From Sphaeroforma sirkka (Eukaryota; Opisthokonta; Ichthyosporea; Ichthyophonida), in NCBI GenBank assembly GCA_001586965.3, contig LUCW03001604.1:1-64000 (forward strand): a stretch of 64,000 nucleotides of DNA, in the 5' to 3' direction. The notes under the pieces were generated by a model. That model did no database searches. It was not told the DNA's origin and saw only the letters and a program-made list of their open reading frames with translations. Numbering within the stretch: position 1 is the first letter of the stretch; each line of letters starts with the position of its first letter. This document shows, one piece after another, positions 53,401 to 64,000 of this stretch. A program made the translations under genes and the position numbers.

Positions 53401-54981
53401 CCATTTCACATCATGAATGATACAAGTGACTATGGCATTGGAGGGTGTCTGTTCCAAGTCATAGACGGAATCAGAAGAAATATATTATATTTTTCTAAAG
53501 GCTTGAATTCAGCACAACATAAGTATGGTACTAACACCAAAGAACTGATAACACTGGTCTACAGTTTCGAACATTTTTCTGAGAATATTAAAGGCGGTGA
53601 CATAACACTTTGGACAGACCATAAGGCTCTATGCCAAATGAACTCGCAACAAACGTTGCACCCCATATTAGCGAGATGGATAGCTAAAACCTTCCACCAC
53701 CACTTCACAATCATACATGTACCAGGAGAAGACAACAAAGTTGCGGACATGCTCTCGAAATTACACGAAGACGCATTCAATGAGAGAACAATGAATGAAG
53801 CTATCAAACATACACATATTGGTCAAGAATACACTGACCTGGAAACAAACATGCCTATCACGGTGTCAGCTATAGACCGGAAACTACATCCACGATTTTA
53901 TATTGAAGCAGAACGTAGATTTGGTAAATTCACAGTAGACTTGTTTGCGGCGGCACACAACGCACAAACAGACAAGTACTACACTCGAGAACAAAATGCA
54001 CTACTTCAAAAATGGGCAGATGAGATAAACCCATGGGCAAACCCACCCTGGGATCTCATACCTGAAGTACTCGACAAAGTCATAGAGAAAGCGACGAGTA
54101 TCACTATATGTGCACCGTTCTTCCCTAATACAACCTGGTTTTCCACTTTCCTTTCTCTCATGGAAACGGACCCTATGCTGGTTGAAAACGCAAACAACAC
54201 GTTCCTCAATGAAGGCTCGAAAGCATGCGGTAAAACGCCATGGGGAACCACTATAGTCGCAAAAATTGGACCAAAGTCTCCATACTTTGAACAAAAAGCA
54301 GCGCACACAGCAGTCGACATAGCTGCACAACAAGATGGAAATGCAAAGGCAACAGAGCAAAACACAGCGACATACTGGGATAAAATAGTTCTGATTGCAC
54401 AATACCACAATATAGGCCATTATACAGCCGAAGAAACAGTAGACAAGCTTGAGCAAGACGGCCACAACTGGGCCGCGAGCACAGAACACGCAACAAAGTA
54501 CGTGGACGCATGCACACCGTGCCTACAAGATAAAATATATAAACGTGGATATCATCCACTCCAGTCAATATCAGCTGCATTTCCAGGTGATAAAATACAA
54601 GTGGATACAATAGGTCCACTATTAGACTCGAACAGAGGCAACACGTACATACTTGTATGGTTGGATATAAACTCCTCGTATGTCATACTGCGAGCTATGA
54701 TGGACAAGTCAGCGGCCACAGCCGCACGCACACTAGTCCCAATCATGTGTGAACACGGATTTCCACAAGTCTTGCAAACAGACCAAGGCACTGAGTATGT
54801 GAACAAAATACTCGGAAAGGTCATTAAACAGGCACCTATGGAACACCTAGTGTCAAGACCATATCAACCCAAGTACTGGGAGCAAACGAACGATCACATA
54901 GAGATATATTGCCACTCCTTAGGAAATTCTTGGAACAGAACCCAGATAACTGGTGTTCACGATTACCATTCGTACAAATGA
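53398..54981 (+). pseudogene. D RNase H, methyltransferase-like domain and integrase (open stretch of 527 codons)
   Basis: Residues 1-125 are RNase H (NDTSDYGIGG, TKELITLVYSF, WTDHKALCQM, HVPGEDNKVADML). Residues about 165-291 are the methyltransferase-like domain: FGKFTVDLFAAAHNAQ, PWANPPWDLIPEVL (NPPW at 215-218), TSITICAPFFPNTTW, CGKTPWGTTIVAKIGP. After that come an HHCC-type zinc domain (HNIGHYTAEE...CTPCLQ), IQVDTIGPLL and LQTDQGTEYVN of the integrase core. The remainder of integrase follows to 55316. Confidence 0.85.
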
Positions 54982-55316
54982 GACACAACCTACCCACATC
55001 AAGAAAACACAAATCACCAAGATTCAATGTGTACTTTGGGCGTAGACAGAACCAGCTGACTGACTACAATGAAGTAGTGACAGCACCTGGCACATCAGAG
55101 TCATGGCAAGCCAGACTCGATGACATACACGAGGTGATCAAACCCTCACTGAACAATAATGCAGCACAATATCAAGAAAAGATGCGTGCAGCATATGACC
55201 GAAAATACCAGAAGAAGTACGTAAACTTCGACGAAGGGGACATTGTTATGATCCGCCAACAAGGAGAAGTGAATAAATTAACCAATCCTCACGGCGGTCC
55301 ATACAAGATAGAAAGC
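54982..55316 (+). pseudogene. D integrase, C-terminal part
   Basis: Matches the family A integrase end: LPTSRKHKSPRFNVYFGRRQ, YDRKYQKKYVNFDEGDIVMI and a GPYKIES (GPY/F) module. The family A chromodomain counterpart is not reached before the junction. Fossil. Confidence 0.82.
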
Positions 55317-55880
55317 AATGTGCTGGCATTTATCCTCAGAGAGCTAGAGCATTGTGCTGGCATTTTACCTCAGAGAGCTAGAGGACCCGATGTGTACGTC
55401 TCGAGCGACCCGTCGTGTTTGAATTCTTGAAGCTACTGTTCATCTGTGTCAGCATATAGGAGTTTGGCAAGTACAATATAGGACTGTATTTGTGTCGGAG
55501 AAAAACTGCCAGTGGCAGAAACCGTGCAAACCATTAACCCGCTGTTTCAAAACAATGCCCAAGGAGTTGTTTGATTGATTTCGCTGTGTTATACTCCGAA
55601 GCAAGAGTGGCTCATTTAACCTCGCGAGCTTGAGCCGCTGACGATTTTCCCTCGCGAGCTCGAGTGCTAACCGTTTATTCTCGCGAGCTCGAGTGGCTGG
55701 TTTATACTCGGGAGCTAGAGTCGCTGCTTTTTATACTCAAGCGCTCGAGTGGCTGGTTTATACTCGGGAGCTAGAGTTGCTGGTTTATACTCGGGAGCTA
55801 GAGTCGCTGCTTTTTATACTCAAGAGCTCGAGTGGCTGGTTTATACTCGGGAGCTAGAGTTGCTGGTTTATGCTCCAGAG
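55317..55880. repeat. minisatellites 1 (remnant) and 2 of A4
   Basis: About two 33-bp units at 55317-55382, then, after a unique spacer, about nine 27-30-bp units at 55605-55880. Fewer units than A2. Confidence 0.82.
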
Positions 55881-55925
55881 CTTGAGCTCGATATCCGAGA
55901 ACAAAGTTATATTGAAGATAAAGTA

Positions 55926-58103
55926 TTAGACTTGTGCACGTTGGCGCTTACGTGTCCGTGTCTGCGAAGCTTTGTGGTAGGCCGCGATATCGTTGGCATC
56001 ATCAAAAGCTTCTGCTGTTTCCCACGTTGGTTCGCCTTCTCGCCATCTCACCAGGTATTCTAATTTCCCCGTCTCATCATTCGTACGATGTGTGATAATA
56101 TGGCGAAACTCAACCCCTCCTTCGGTCCATAAGTCTTCGTTAATTGGTGGGTCTGTGCGTCTATGCACTAAACGGAGGAGTTCCACCCGTACCGGTTTGG
56201 TCTTGAATTCTGGTGGGGCGGAACCATCCTTGTTCGCTAACTCGTAGCGTTGGCCGTGTCTAGCTTTGACTACATATGGTCCAAACAATGGCCGCATAGC
56301 CTTCGTTGTTCGGCCTTCTGATCGTACCATGACCACATCTCCTTCGTCGAAATGTACCAAGTCGTGAGCATGCAGGCGGTCAAATGTCGTCGTAAGCTTG
56401 CCTGTATACTTCTTGGTAATGTGGTGGAGGGTCGGCAATATAGTGTCCTGTAACTGGTCTAATCGTTGTGCCCAGGTGTCATTCGTCATCGGCTGAGAAT
56501 CCGGTAACTCGTCCGTGAAATCGGCGAACGGAACATGGCGGCGGCCAAAGTACACGCTAAACGGTGCACTCTTATGGCGACGGGATATCCGAAGGTTCTG
56601 GTATAGCATCGTAAACGGAAGGCGTTCGTCCCATCGAAGGGGAACTGCCTCACAGCATTGTCGAATAGAACGTGTAATCTCCTTGTGACGTCGTTCTGCC
56701 GCGCCCAGCACTTGGGGTCGATATGGTGGAGACACCTTATGTAGCATCCCCACTTCCTGGACCAGAAGCTCCACTAACTTGTTGGTGAACTCCTTCCCCA
56801 TGTCTGTTTGGATTTTACGGGGAAGCCATGTTCGCCAAAAAATCTCTATGAGTGTCTGTGTCGTGGTTTCCTTTGTCTTGTCCGGTGTGGCTCGAAGGAT
56901 AGAATAGCCTGTGGCGATGTCTAAGACGTGAAGAATATAATTGTTCTTGCGTCTGGACTCCAGTGGCATCGGGATGTAGTCCACTTGAATATGGTCCCAC
57001 GGGTAGCGTGCATCGATGCTAATCATCGGGTGGAAACCTTTACGAAGTGTGTCCTGTCCCAAACATGTGCCACATTGCCGCTTAACCTCTGTGGCTAACT
57101 CAAGTGCCCCTGGCCAAACGTGACCGTTCTGACGAAGTTGTTGGACTGTGTCCGCCGCCCCATGATGTCCTTGTTCGTGTTGCGCTTGCGTGAGTTGCGT
57201 ACGACGCTGTTTCTCCGCCGGACTCGCTTGTGCAAACGCCGGTTGACCCTCTGCATCTGCCAGTGCCACTGAGATTTCTCGCGCTGTGTCTAAGCACATG
57301 ACATATTTTGTATGCTTTGGTTCTGCAAAACCAAGTCGCTGTGAAAACAGCGGGTCCAGTTTGAATCCATTGGGAGGACCCACCCGTGCTACTACGGTAT
57401 GACCCCATGGTGTCTTCCCACATGCGTACTTAGCGTACTTGAGGAACGTGTGTGGTGTCCGTGGTACCAGCACCGGTTCTGTCTGCAATAACTGCTTGAA
57501 CAGGTCGAACCATGGTGCTCTTGGTACCCATGGTAGACATACTGTGGCCCGTGCGCCGTCGGCTCGTATCTTGCGTAACATCCTGTGTATCTGTTCCCAA
57601 GGCGGGTTCATCCATCCATCGACTATCGACCAGTCGTGGGCAAACGCTCCTTCCCCATCATCCTTCGTCCAGAACCGAGGAAGCTGAGCGTTGGTTGGGT
57701 CCGCAAATACATCTATGTCATTCGGTCCAAAGTGTTGTTGCGCTTGTTCAAAGTAACTAGGGAATAACTGCCAGCCGTCTGTATACATTATTTCGAGTTC
57801 GTCCTGCTCCGCTGTCCCCTCGTGTACTCTACTTAACATGTCCGGGAGCACATTTGTCTCTCCTGGTATATGCGATATGGTAAAGTTGAATGGCGCGATG
57901 ATATGATGCCATCTCTGAAGCATCGGATTAAGCTTGAGCTGTGTGTTCATATACACAAGGGCCTTGTGGTCCGTGAAGACCGCAAACCGTTGCCCATCCA
58001 AGTATTCCCTGAAATGTGTCAGTCCATATACCAATGCCAGTAACTCCTTCATAGGTGTGGCGTAGTTCTGTTGCGCATGGTTCAGAGTCTTACTAAAGAA
58101 CAT
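55926..58103 (-). pseudogene. A4 RNase H - methyltransferase-like - integrase - chromodomain (open stretch of 725 codons)
   Basis: The longest open stretch of the window and the reference for family A pol. Residues 1-97: RNase H C-terminal half (VFTDHKALVYM, HIPGETNVLPDML). About 120-242: methyltransferase-like domain with DIDVFADPTNAQ (130-140), GWMNPPWEQ (NPPW 166-169), CLPWVPRAPWF and CGKTPWGHTVVARVG (228-242). About 305-348: zinc domain (H309, H313, C344, C347). Integrase core with D375, D434 and E470, the exact DD35E spacing. GPY at 608-610. Chromodomain about 664-712 (EYLVRWREGEPTWE). In the family, integrase joins element DNA to the chromosome and the chromodomain guides it. The role of the methyltransferase-like domain is unknown. 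Confidence 0.9.
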
Positions 58104-58680
58104 TAAGTAATGTTACCGTTGTTGCGCCCCGCATGGCCCATCCAAGTATTCCCAGAGTCTTACCAATGCCAGTAACTCCTTCATAGGTGTGGCGTAATGT
58201 TCAGAGTCTTACTAAAGAACATTAAGTAATGTCGACCGTTGACCCATTGGAATAGCGCCCCCCTAAACCGTAATCGCTAGCGTCGGTTTCCAAGTTCAGA
58301 GGAATGCCGTCGACCGGAAAGTGTAACGCCACAGCATTCACCACTGCGTCCTTCATTGCCTGCCACGCCTGTGCATGTCTCTCCTCCCAACGATCACCTA
58401 TCAACTCCTTTGGTTTGAGTTTCTTGACGTGTTGAAATTAGGCCTTAAACCCAACGCCGAGGCTATATCTTTGCAGTGGTGTGGGCCAGTCGATCAGCTT
58501 GGCCTGCTTTTTCATGTCAATGTACCGCAAGGAGAGGAAGCGAAGTGGATTGGCAGTCTGTGGTATGTTAAGCGTTGTATCCTTCGCACCGTTCGTCATA
58601 ACCGTCACTGGCGATAACTATGTCATCGATATAGTGGTTGTTAAGCCATCGTATCATCACGTTGGAACTGCTTCTTGACG
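58104..58680 (-). pseudogene. A4 reverse transcriptase remnants
   Basis: Recognisable pieces of family A reverse transcriptase and RNase H (HYIDDIVIASDGYDE, LNLETDASDYGLG), with some short stretches repeated. Rearranged and not functional. Confidence 0.7.
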
Positions 58681-59464
58681 TTGCCTTCCGCATCGAATGT
58701 CGGTACCGCAAGGAGAGGAAGATAACAGTCGTTGGTGTCGTTCGTTTCGTGATCACCAAATCCGTCAACCACTTCTTCACTTGTTCATCCACATAGGGGA
58801 GCCATCGATCGGATACGAAGTTACGCGTCGATCGCCGCATCTGCAACGCTTGTTCATGGGTTACTGGGATGGTTACCTCACTCCCTTCCAGACGACAGCG
58901 CGCGTTGTCGGCAATTTTCGCATTGGCTTCCAAATCCTGTGCCAACCGTTGGCGTACATCGACGGGTTCCGTCGTGTTAGGTGCTTGTCGGCGTGGTATG
59001 GGTTCGAGGAGCTTATCTAGTTCTGTGGGGTCTATTGGTGCAAGTGGCGATTGGATACCGCCTATGTATAGGCCCAAGCCTTTCAACATATCTTGCCCCA
59101 CTACGACATCTATACCCGTCGGCAAGTTCATCAATTCTAATGAACCGTCGATAATTCTGGTGCCGTACCTTATAGGTACCACTTCCGTCGTCCCCAGTCG
59201 AGGAGTTCGCACCGCCTTGTCAGCTAAATATATAAATGACCCAGGTGGTGCCGGAGTTATTGGTCGGCCAAGGAGGTCTGCGGATGTCTGTGAGATACAA
59301 CTTCTATTTGCTCCCGTGTCTATCAAGGCTTTGAACGTACGTCCGTTGATTTGTACTTGAATATAGACTCGGTTGTCTGACGTCAGCAATGGGTCTTGTA
59401 TTGCCATCACTGCTCCAATCGTGGTAACAAATATGAAGCTCCTATCCGACTCAGACACCCTCAC
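58681..59464 (-). pseudogene. A4 protease and start of reverse transcriptase
   Basis: ALIDTGANRSCISQTSADLLG is the retropepsin block, then VVVGQDMLKGLGLYIGG, and MRRSTRNFVSDRWLPYVDEQ leading into the reverse transcriptase. It begins right behind gag and in the same frame. Confidence 0.87.
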
Positions 59465-59467
59465 CTC

Positions 59468-61792
59468 TCATGCATGATCGGCTACCGACTCCCACGTCTC
59501 ATAGGTGTGGTTTGGTGTTGACGTCATGTGCTCGAAGTCTTCGTAAAGGATCGTGTTGATATGAATCTCTGTAGCTTCCGATGGTGGAGCCAAGTCTTCG
59601 TCCTGTGTAATCGCATTCACCTGTACTTGAGGCGTCGGACGTATTGTGACTACGTCTCTAGTCTGGGATGTATTCTGCCCCTGTCCTGCGGTTGACGTTG
59701 TGGACGGTCTGTGTACCGATTGTACGTCCCTCAAAGGACGGTTGTTGTCGTATAGCCTTGCCCGACCCTCCGCGCTCACCGCTTGCGACGCCCTGAAATG
59801 ATGACACCGTGGGATGTGCCTACCACCTGGTGGCGCCTGTGCCTGGCACCCCGCACAAGTCGTTGGTACCGTAGGTTGGGGCCGTTGAGTCCAATTCTGC
59901 GTTTGTCGTCTACTCGTCTGTAGGTTGGGGCGGCTATTGGTGTGGTCGCGACTTCCATTGGTCGTCGGGCCCTCGCGGTTGTTGCGACCCTGGAAACGTG
60001 CTGTCGTACGTTGCTGTGCATCCTGAATGTCAGGGCTCAACAGCTGTATAAGCTCGTGTGTCTCCATCAGTTGCCATTTGGGATGCAACTGTAGAGTACG
60101 TTCATACGTACGGCCGTTGAGAGCTTCTTCTAACAGTTGTACAATGCAGTGGTTCACTAAATTCTGTTGGAAGTCGGCATCTGTCTGGCACCGTTCACGT
60201 GCCCTCCTGTGGTTCTCCATGAGCTGTGTCATTTGTTCCATAAGAGGAGTGTGCATGTTCCGACTTTGGCCCTTGGCTAACTTGCGAAACGCGGGATCGA
60301 CAGTGGCTTGTGTTTCGTGCGAACAGATCTGTTCGATCTGTAGCTGAGGTGTGCATGTCTTCAACCGTTCAGAGTTGTCGCGGATGTAGTCCAGCGTTGA
60401 CTTCTCCGCCTTGAAGTAAGATAGTACCTTATGAAACCATGTAAGGTTCCAACTCTCGTCCAGCCCTGCGATTTGTGCGTTCTTGAACGCCTCGAGGAGA
60501 GCCCCTCTTGTGTCCCGTTCCATAATATCATGTAGGTAGTATCTGTTCGACGGCCAATCAGGCCACGTACGTGGTGAAGGTACGGGACGCTTCTCTACCG
60601 GTCGGGACTCTAATGTAGCTCGAAGTGTCTCAATCACGCCCCGAAGAGCTTCAGCTCGAGCCGTGTTATTCTCCTCGATTGCTTGGCATAGCTCGTCACT
60701 TAAATGTAGTATCCGTGCGTGTAGCGCCTGTCGCCTTTTCTCGATACTAGCCGGTGTGGGCGGAGGCACTGTTGTCTCCTTCTCTTGTCGTTTAGGTGTC
60801 TGTACATATTCACTGGGCGCTTCTTTCTCGCCCCACTGACGTTGCTGTTGTTGGCGCAGGTTCGTACTTAATCGGTCCTGTCTATTCTTCACCGCCTCCT
60901 TACCTTGAGGATTCTGTCTGGCTAATACTTGTTCATGTGCGAACTCTTGAAAAGTTGGTGTGTTCTCACTGGCAGACAGAGTATCATCCTCCTCGGTTGA
61001 ACTGTCCTCTGACCCTGGTGATTTGTACCCGAGTCCATAAAACGGACGCTCACAGCCTTGAATTCGGAAGGTAGGGTTGTCTTCGTCCTCTGGTACTGCC
61101 TGTACCCGTTCGTGTGCGTCAGAAGAACTCTCCTTAGCGGCCGGCCCTATTGTAGTTCGTCCGGCGTTTATGCGCTGTAACCTCTGTTCGTATTTTTCAA
61201 AGAGAGACTGCTGTTGTGTCATCAGCTCCGTGTGAGTTTCTGAGCTGACGATTGTTCCCGTGCCGTTTCCTTGTTGTTGGTACGGTTCCGGTGACGCTTC
61301 CGCTTGTTAGGTGGGAGGCGTGGTGGGTCATTACTGGGAAATAAGGCCCCTGGGTATCCAGAGACGAACGAGGGACAGCCCTTCACTGGCTACCTGTTCA
61401 CCAATAAAAGTCTGACTACTGTCCGCACGCAGGTCGGGTACTTCCTTGGTCTCACCCTCGAATATGACATCCTCGTCAGATTGTGCAGGTCCATTTTTTT
61501 TGTTTGCTGTTGGTGGCTGCTTGTCGTCCGCGGAAATAATGTGTGGAGCCCCAAGATGTGTCTGTTGTTGCCCCTCCAGAGCCTGACCTGAGTGCGGAGC
61601 GGAGGGTTCCGTATGGAACTGACGACGGTTAGTTCCACGTCGGTCGATATCATCTTCCTTGCGGCGCTCAGGATTCAAGAGTTGCTGTCTACGACTTTGG
61701 CGGGGGTAGGACATGGTTGGAGAGATGTTTGTCAATGGAGAACTAGAAATGTGTGCGAATGAACTGATAGAGTACTGAATATAAATATCCAT
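59468..61792 (-). pseudogene. A4 gag
   Basis: The main open stretch has 584 codons (59468-61222), and the N-terminal part (MDIYIQYSISSFAH, MSYPRQSRRQ) extends to 61792. Counting within the main stretch: Gln-rich 123-129; coiled-coil-like 183-205; capsid-like WNLTWFHKVLSYF at 258-270; zinc motif C456, C459, H469, C473 (CX2CX9HX3C). The tail after the zinc motif is rich in Thr, Gln and Asp. Gag forms the particle and packs the RNA. Fossil. Confidence 0.85.
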
Positions 61793-62395
61793 TTTCTATT
61801 AAATTTCATCCTTCAAACACATAACGTCTCGACATCGATCTCCGAGGAACTCGTGGGTTCCCTCGTGACTGTTTCATTTCCTACACTCACATCAGTAGTG
61901 TGGATAGTCTATCTACTCTAACACTACCAGCTGTCTTACTCTTCATCCCACAATAACATATGGTTGAGTGCCTCATTAGTCGGAGCCACTTCTTGTTTTA
62001 CTCCTCGCCAGCTCTTGCTCCGCCCTAATGACGGCCTATTCGCAGGACCCTGTTGGGAACTTCCCTCATCGCTCCTATTTTACTCTTCTTACCCGTGATG
62101 TCCTTGTCATGTGCTGTTGCGGTTGTTGGAATATGCTTCTCGATCTAAGAACGATTGCTCGTTATTGCACTCCTAAACTAAGCTGCTGTCAACCACACCT
62201 TCTGTGCATACTGTTGATCCTCTCCGTTGACCTGATTTATCTGGAAGTTCTAGTGATTTGAATGTGTTCGCATATCATTTTCACAATTTAACCTTGTATT
62301 TACTTGCATCGTTCGTGTTATGTGCGCCCCTACCCTTATATGCTCCTAATAACTCACAGGTGCTTACTTGTGTCTCTGTATGCTTCCTAATATCC
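61793..62395 (-). other. A4 leader, partial
   Basis: Matches the first half of the A1 leader (14452 onward), including the 77-codon opposite-strand frame (62028-62261), then diverges abruptly at 62396. Confidence 0.75.
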
Positions 62396-62621
62396 CTTCT
62401 GTCGATCTAATTTATCTAATATACCCTATATGCAATTCTGATCGTAGTTGGCTTCACCTAGATAGTTATTTCTTCTTTACTTTGTCGGTATTTATCGTAG
62501 CCAGATCTTAAGTAAACTTTTCTAAATAAACACACCGGTCTATCCGTTTATAAGTCATAATCCCAATAAATAACCCTTTTAGAATCCTGACTCCTACTTA
62601 GTTGTGTATAGATGCCATTTA
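62396..62621. other. unassigned spacer between A4 and A5
   Basis: 226 bp of AT-rich sequence with no match elsewhere in the window that I can see and no gene. Confidence 0.6.
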
Positions 62622-63616
62622 GGTGTCTGTACATATTCACTGGGCGCTTCTTTCTCGCCCCACTGACGTTGCTGTTGTTGGCGCAGGTTCGTACTTAATC
62701 GGTCCTGTCTATTCTTCACCGCCTCCTTACCTTGAGGATTCTGTCTGGCTAATACTTGTTCATGTGCGAACTCTTGAAAAGTTGGTGTGTTCTCACTGGC
62801 AGACAGAGTATCATCCTCCTCGGTTGAACTGTCCTCTGACCCTGGTGATTTGTACCCGAGTCCATAAAACGGACGCTCACAGCCTTGGATTCGGAAGGTA
62901 GGGTTGTCTTCGTCCTCTGGTACTGCCTGTACCCGTTCGTGTGCGTCAGAAGAACTCTCCTTAGCGGCCGGCCCTATTGTAGTTCGTCCGGCGTTTTTGC
63001 GCTGTAACCTCTGTTCGTATTTTTCAAAGAGAGACTGCTGTTGTGTCATCAGCTCCGTGAGTTTCTGAGCTGACGATTGTTCCCATGCCGTTTTCTTGTT
63101 GTTGGTACGGTTCCGGTGACGCTTCCGCTTGTTAGGCGGGAGGCGTGGTGGGTCATTACTGGGAAATAAGGCCCCTGGAGTATCCTGAGACGAACGAGGG
63201 GACAGCCCTTCACTGGCTACCTGTTCACCAATAAAAGTCTGACTACTGTCCGCACGCAGGTCGGGTACTTCCTTGGTCTCACCCTCGAATATGACATCCT
63301 CGTCAGATTGTGCAGGTCCATCTTTGTTTGCTGTTGGTGGCTGCTTGTCGTCCGCGGAAATAATGTGTGGAGCCCCAAGATGTGTCTGTTGTTGCCCCTC
63401 CAGAGCCTGACCTGAGTGCGGAGCGGAGCGTTCCGTATGGGACTGACGACGTTTAGTTCCACGTCGGTCGATATCATCTTCCTTGCGGCGCTCAGGATTC
63501 AAGAGTTGCTGTCTACGACTTTGGCGGGGGTAGGACATGGTTGGAGAGATGTTTGTCAATGGAGAACTAGAAATGTGTGCGAATGAACTGATAGAGTACT
63601 GAATATAAATATCCAT
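62622..63616 (-). pseudogene. A5 gag, N-terminal part
   Basis: Open from MDIYIQ for about 330 codons, with LNPERRKEDDIDRRGTKRRQ, PPNKRKRHRNRTNNKK (basic, nuclear-signal-like) and the Gln-rich LRQQQQRQW before it runs into the spacer. It shows the family A gag N-terminus most clearly. Fossil. Confidence 0.82.
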
Positions 63617-64000
63617 TTTCTATTAAATTTCATCCTTCAAACACATAACGTCTCGACATCGATCTCCGAGGAACTCGTGGGTTCCCTCGTGACTGTTTCA
63701 TTTCCTACACTAACATCAGTAGTGTGGATAGTCTATCTACTCTAACACTACCAGCTGTCTTACTCTTCATCCCACAATAACATATGGTTGAGTGCCTCAT
63801 TAGTCGGAGCCACTTCTTGTTTTACTCCTCGCCAGCTCTTGCTCCGGCCTAATGACGGCCTATTCGCAGGACCCTGTTGGGAACTTCCCTCATCGCTCCT
63901 ATTTTTACTCTTCTTACCCGTGATGTCCTTGTCATGTGCTGTTGCGGTTGTTGGAATATGCTTCTCGATCTAAGAACGATTGCTCGTTATTGCACTCCTA
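62622..64000 (-). mobile_element. chromovirus family A, copy A5 (gag start and leader, runs off the window)
   Basis: The N-terminal part of gag (MDIYIQYSISSFAH at 63616 down to about 62622) and the leader up to the end of the window. In the same orientation as A4, so the two make a partial tandem. Closest to A4 in sequence (for example SSSPLTNISPTMSYPRQ). Confidence 0.88.

Larger units (their letters stand above)
51056..55316 (+). mobile_element. Ty3/Gypsy element D, remainder after A3
   Basis: Plus-strand gag end, zinc motif, protease, reverse transcriptase, RNase H, methyltransferase-like domain and integrase. It stops at 55316, in the integrase C-terminal part, where A4 sequence starts with no LTR between. 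Fossil with several breaks. Confidence 0.88.
55317..62395 (-). mobile_element. chromovirus family A, copy A4
   Basis: Minus strand: leader, gag, protease, part of reverse transcriptase, RNase H, methyltransferase-like domain, integrase, chromodomain and minisatellite tail. Neither LTR is present: at the low end it joins D inside minisatellite 1, at the high end the leader gives way to other sequence at 62396. Gag and the RNase H to chromodomain part each form one long open stretch; the stretch between is rearranged. Confidence 0.9.

Noticed and set aside
1-64000. tRNA or rRNA genes
   Set aside because: I saw no cloverleaf-like segment or rRNA core sequence on either strand by eye.

Overview
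The window is a stack of LTR retrotransposons from a eukaryotic nuclear genome; no intact host gene is visible. Support for a eukaryote: LTRs with TG...CA ends and 4-bp target-site duplications, Ty3/Gypsy and Ty1/Copia polyproteins, a GT-AG intron-like segment of 49 bp, (TA)n microsatellites, and an interstitial run of plant-type telomere repeat (TTTAGGG). That telomere type occurs in plants, many algae, some oomycetes and some alveolates, so a protist or alga with a repeat-rich genome is plausible, but I cannot name the organism.

Layout. 1-3161: start of a minus-strand Gypsy element (family B, copy B1: gag, leader, 5' LTR), abutting a partial plus-strand Copia element (3162-6054), which is itself split by a solo LTR (family E, 4968-5725, TSD GAGT). 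6055-7266: non-coding, ending in something like an LTR end. 7267-15917: a chromovirus (family A, copy A1, minus strand, nearly identical LTRs, TSD ATTG) inserted at the start of a B-like leader. 16140-22256: a decayed B-related element (C, minus strand) carrying the telomere-like run. 22257-26577: fragments of two further B-related elements on the plus strand (G and F). 26578-34790: A2. 34791-35752: AT-rich microsatellites and short tandem repeats. 35753-43159: B2, the best copy of family B, inserted in a second E LTR (43160-43440). 43441-55316: a third Gypsy family (D, plus strand), split by A3 (46092-51051, TSD GGAT). 55317-62395: A4, joined to D without an LTR. 62622-64000: A5, running off the window.

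How the parts work together. Family A reads LTR, long leader, gag with a CCHC-type zinc motif, protease, reverse transcriptase, RNase H, a Dam-like N6-adenine methyltransferase-type domain (NPPW motif), integrase (HHCC, DD35E, GPY/F), chromodomain, a minisatellite tail, polypurine tract and LTR. Families B, C and D carry the same methyltransferase-like domain at the same place, between RNase H and integrase. This is the most notable feature of the window: the domain is familiar to me from DIRS-type elements, not as a standard part of Ty3/Gypsy pol. Families B, D and F also share a D-P-G protease motif in place of the usual DTG/DSG. All elements are treated here as fossils; most are broken, and A1 and A4 are the best preserved of family A.
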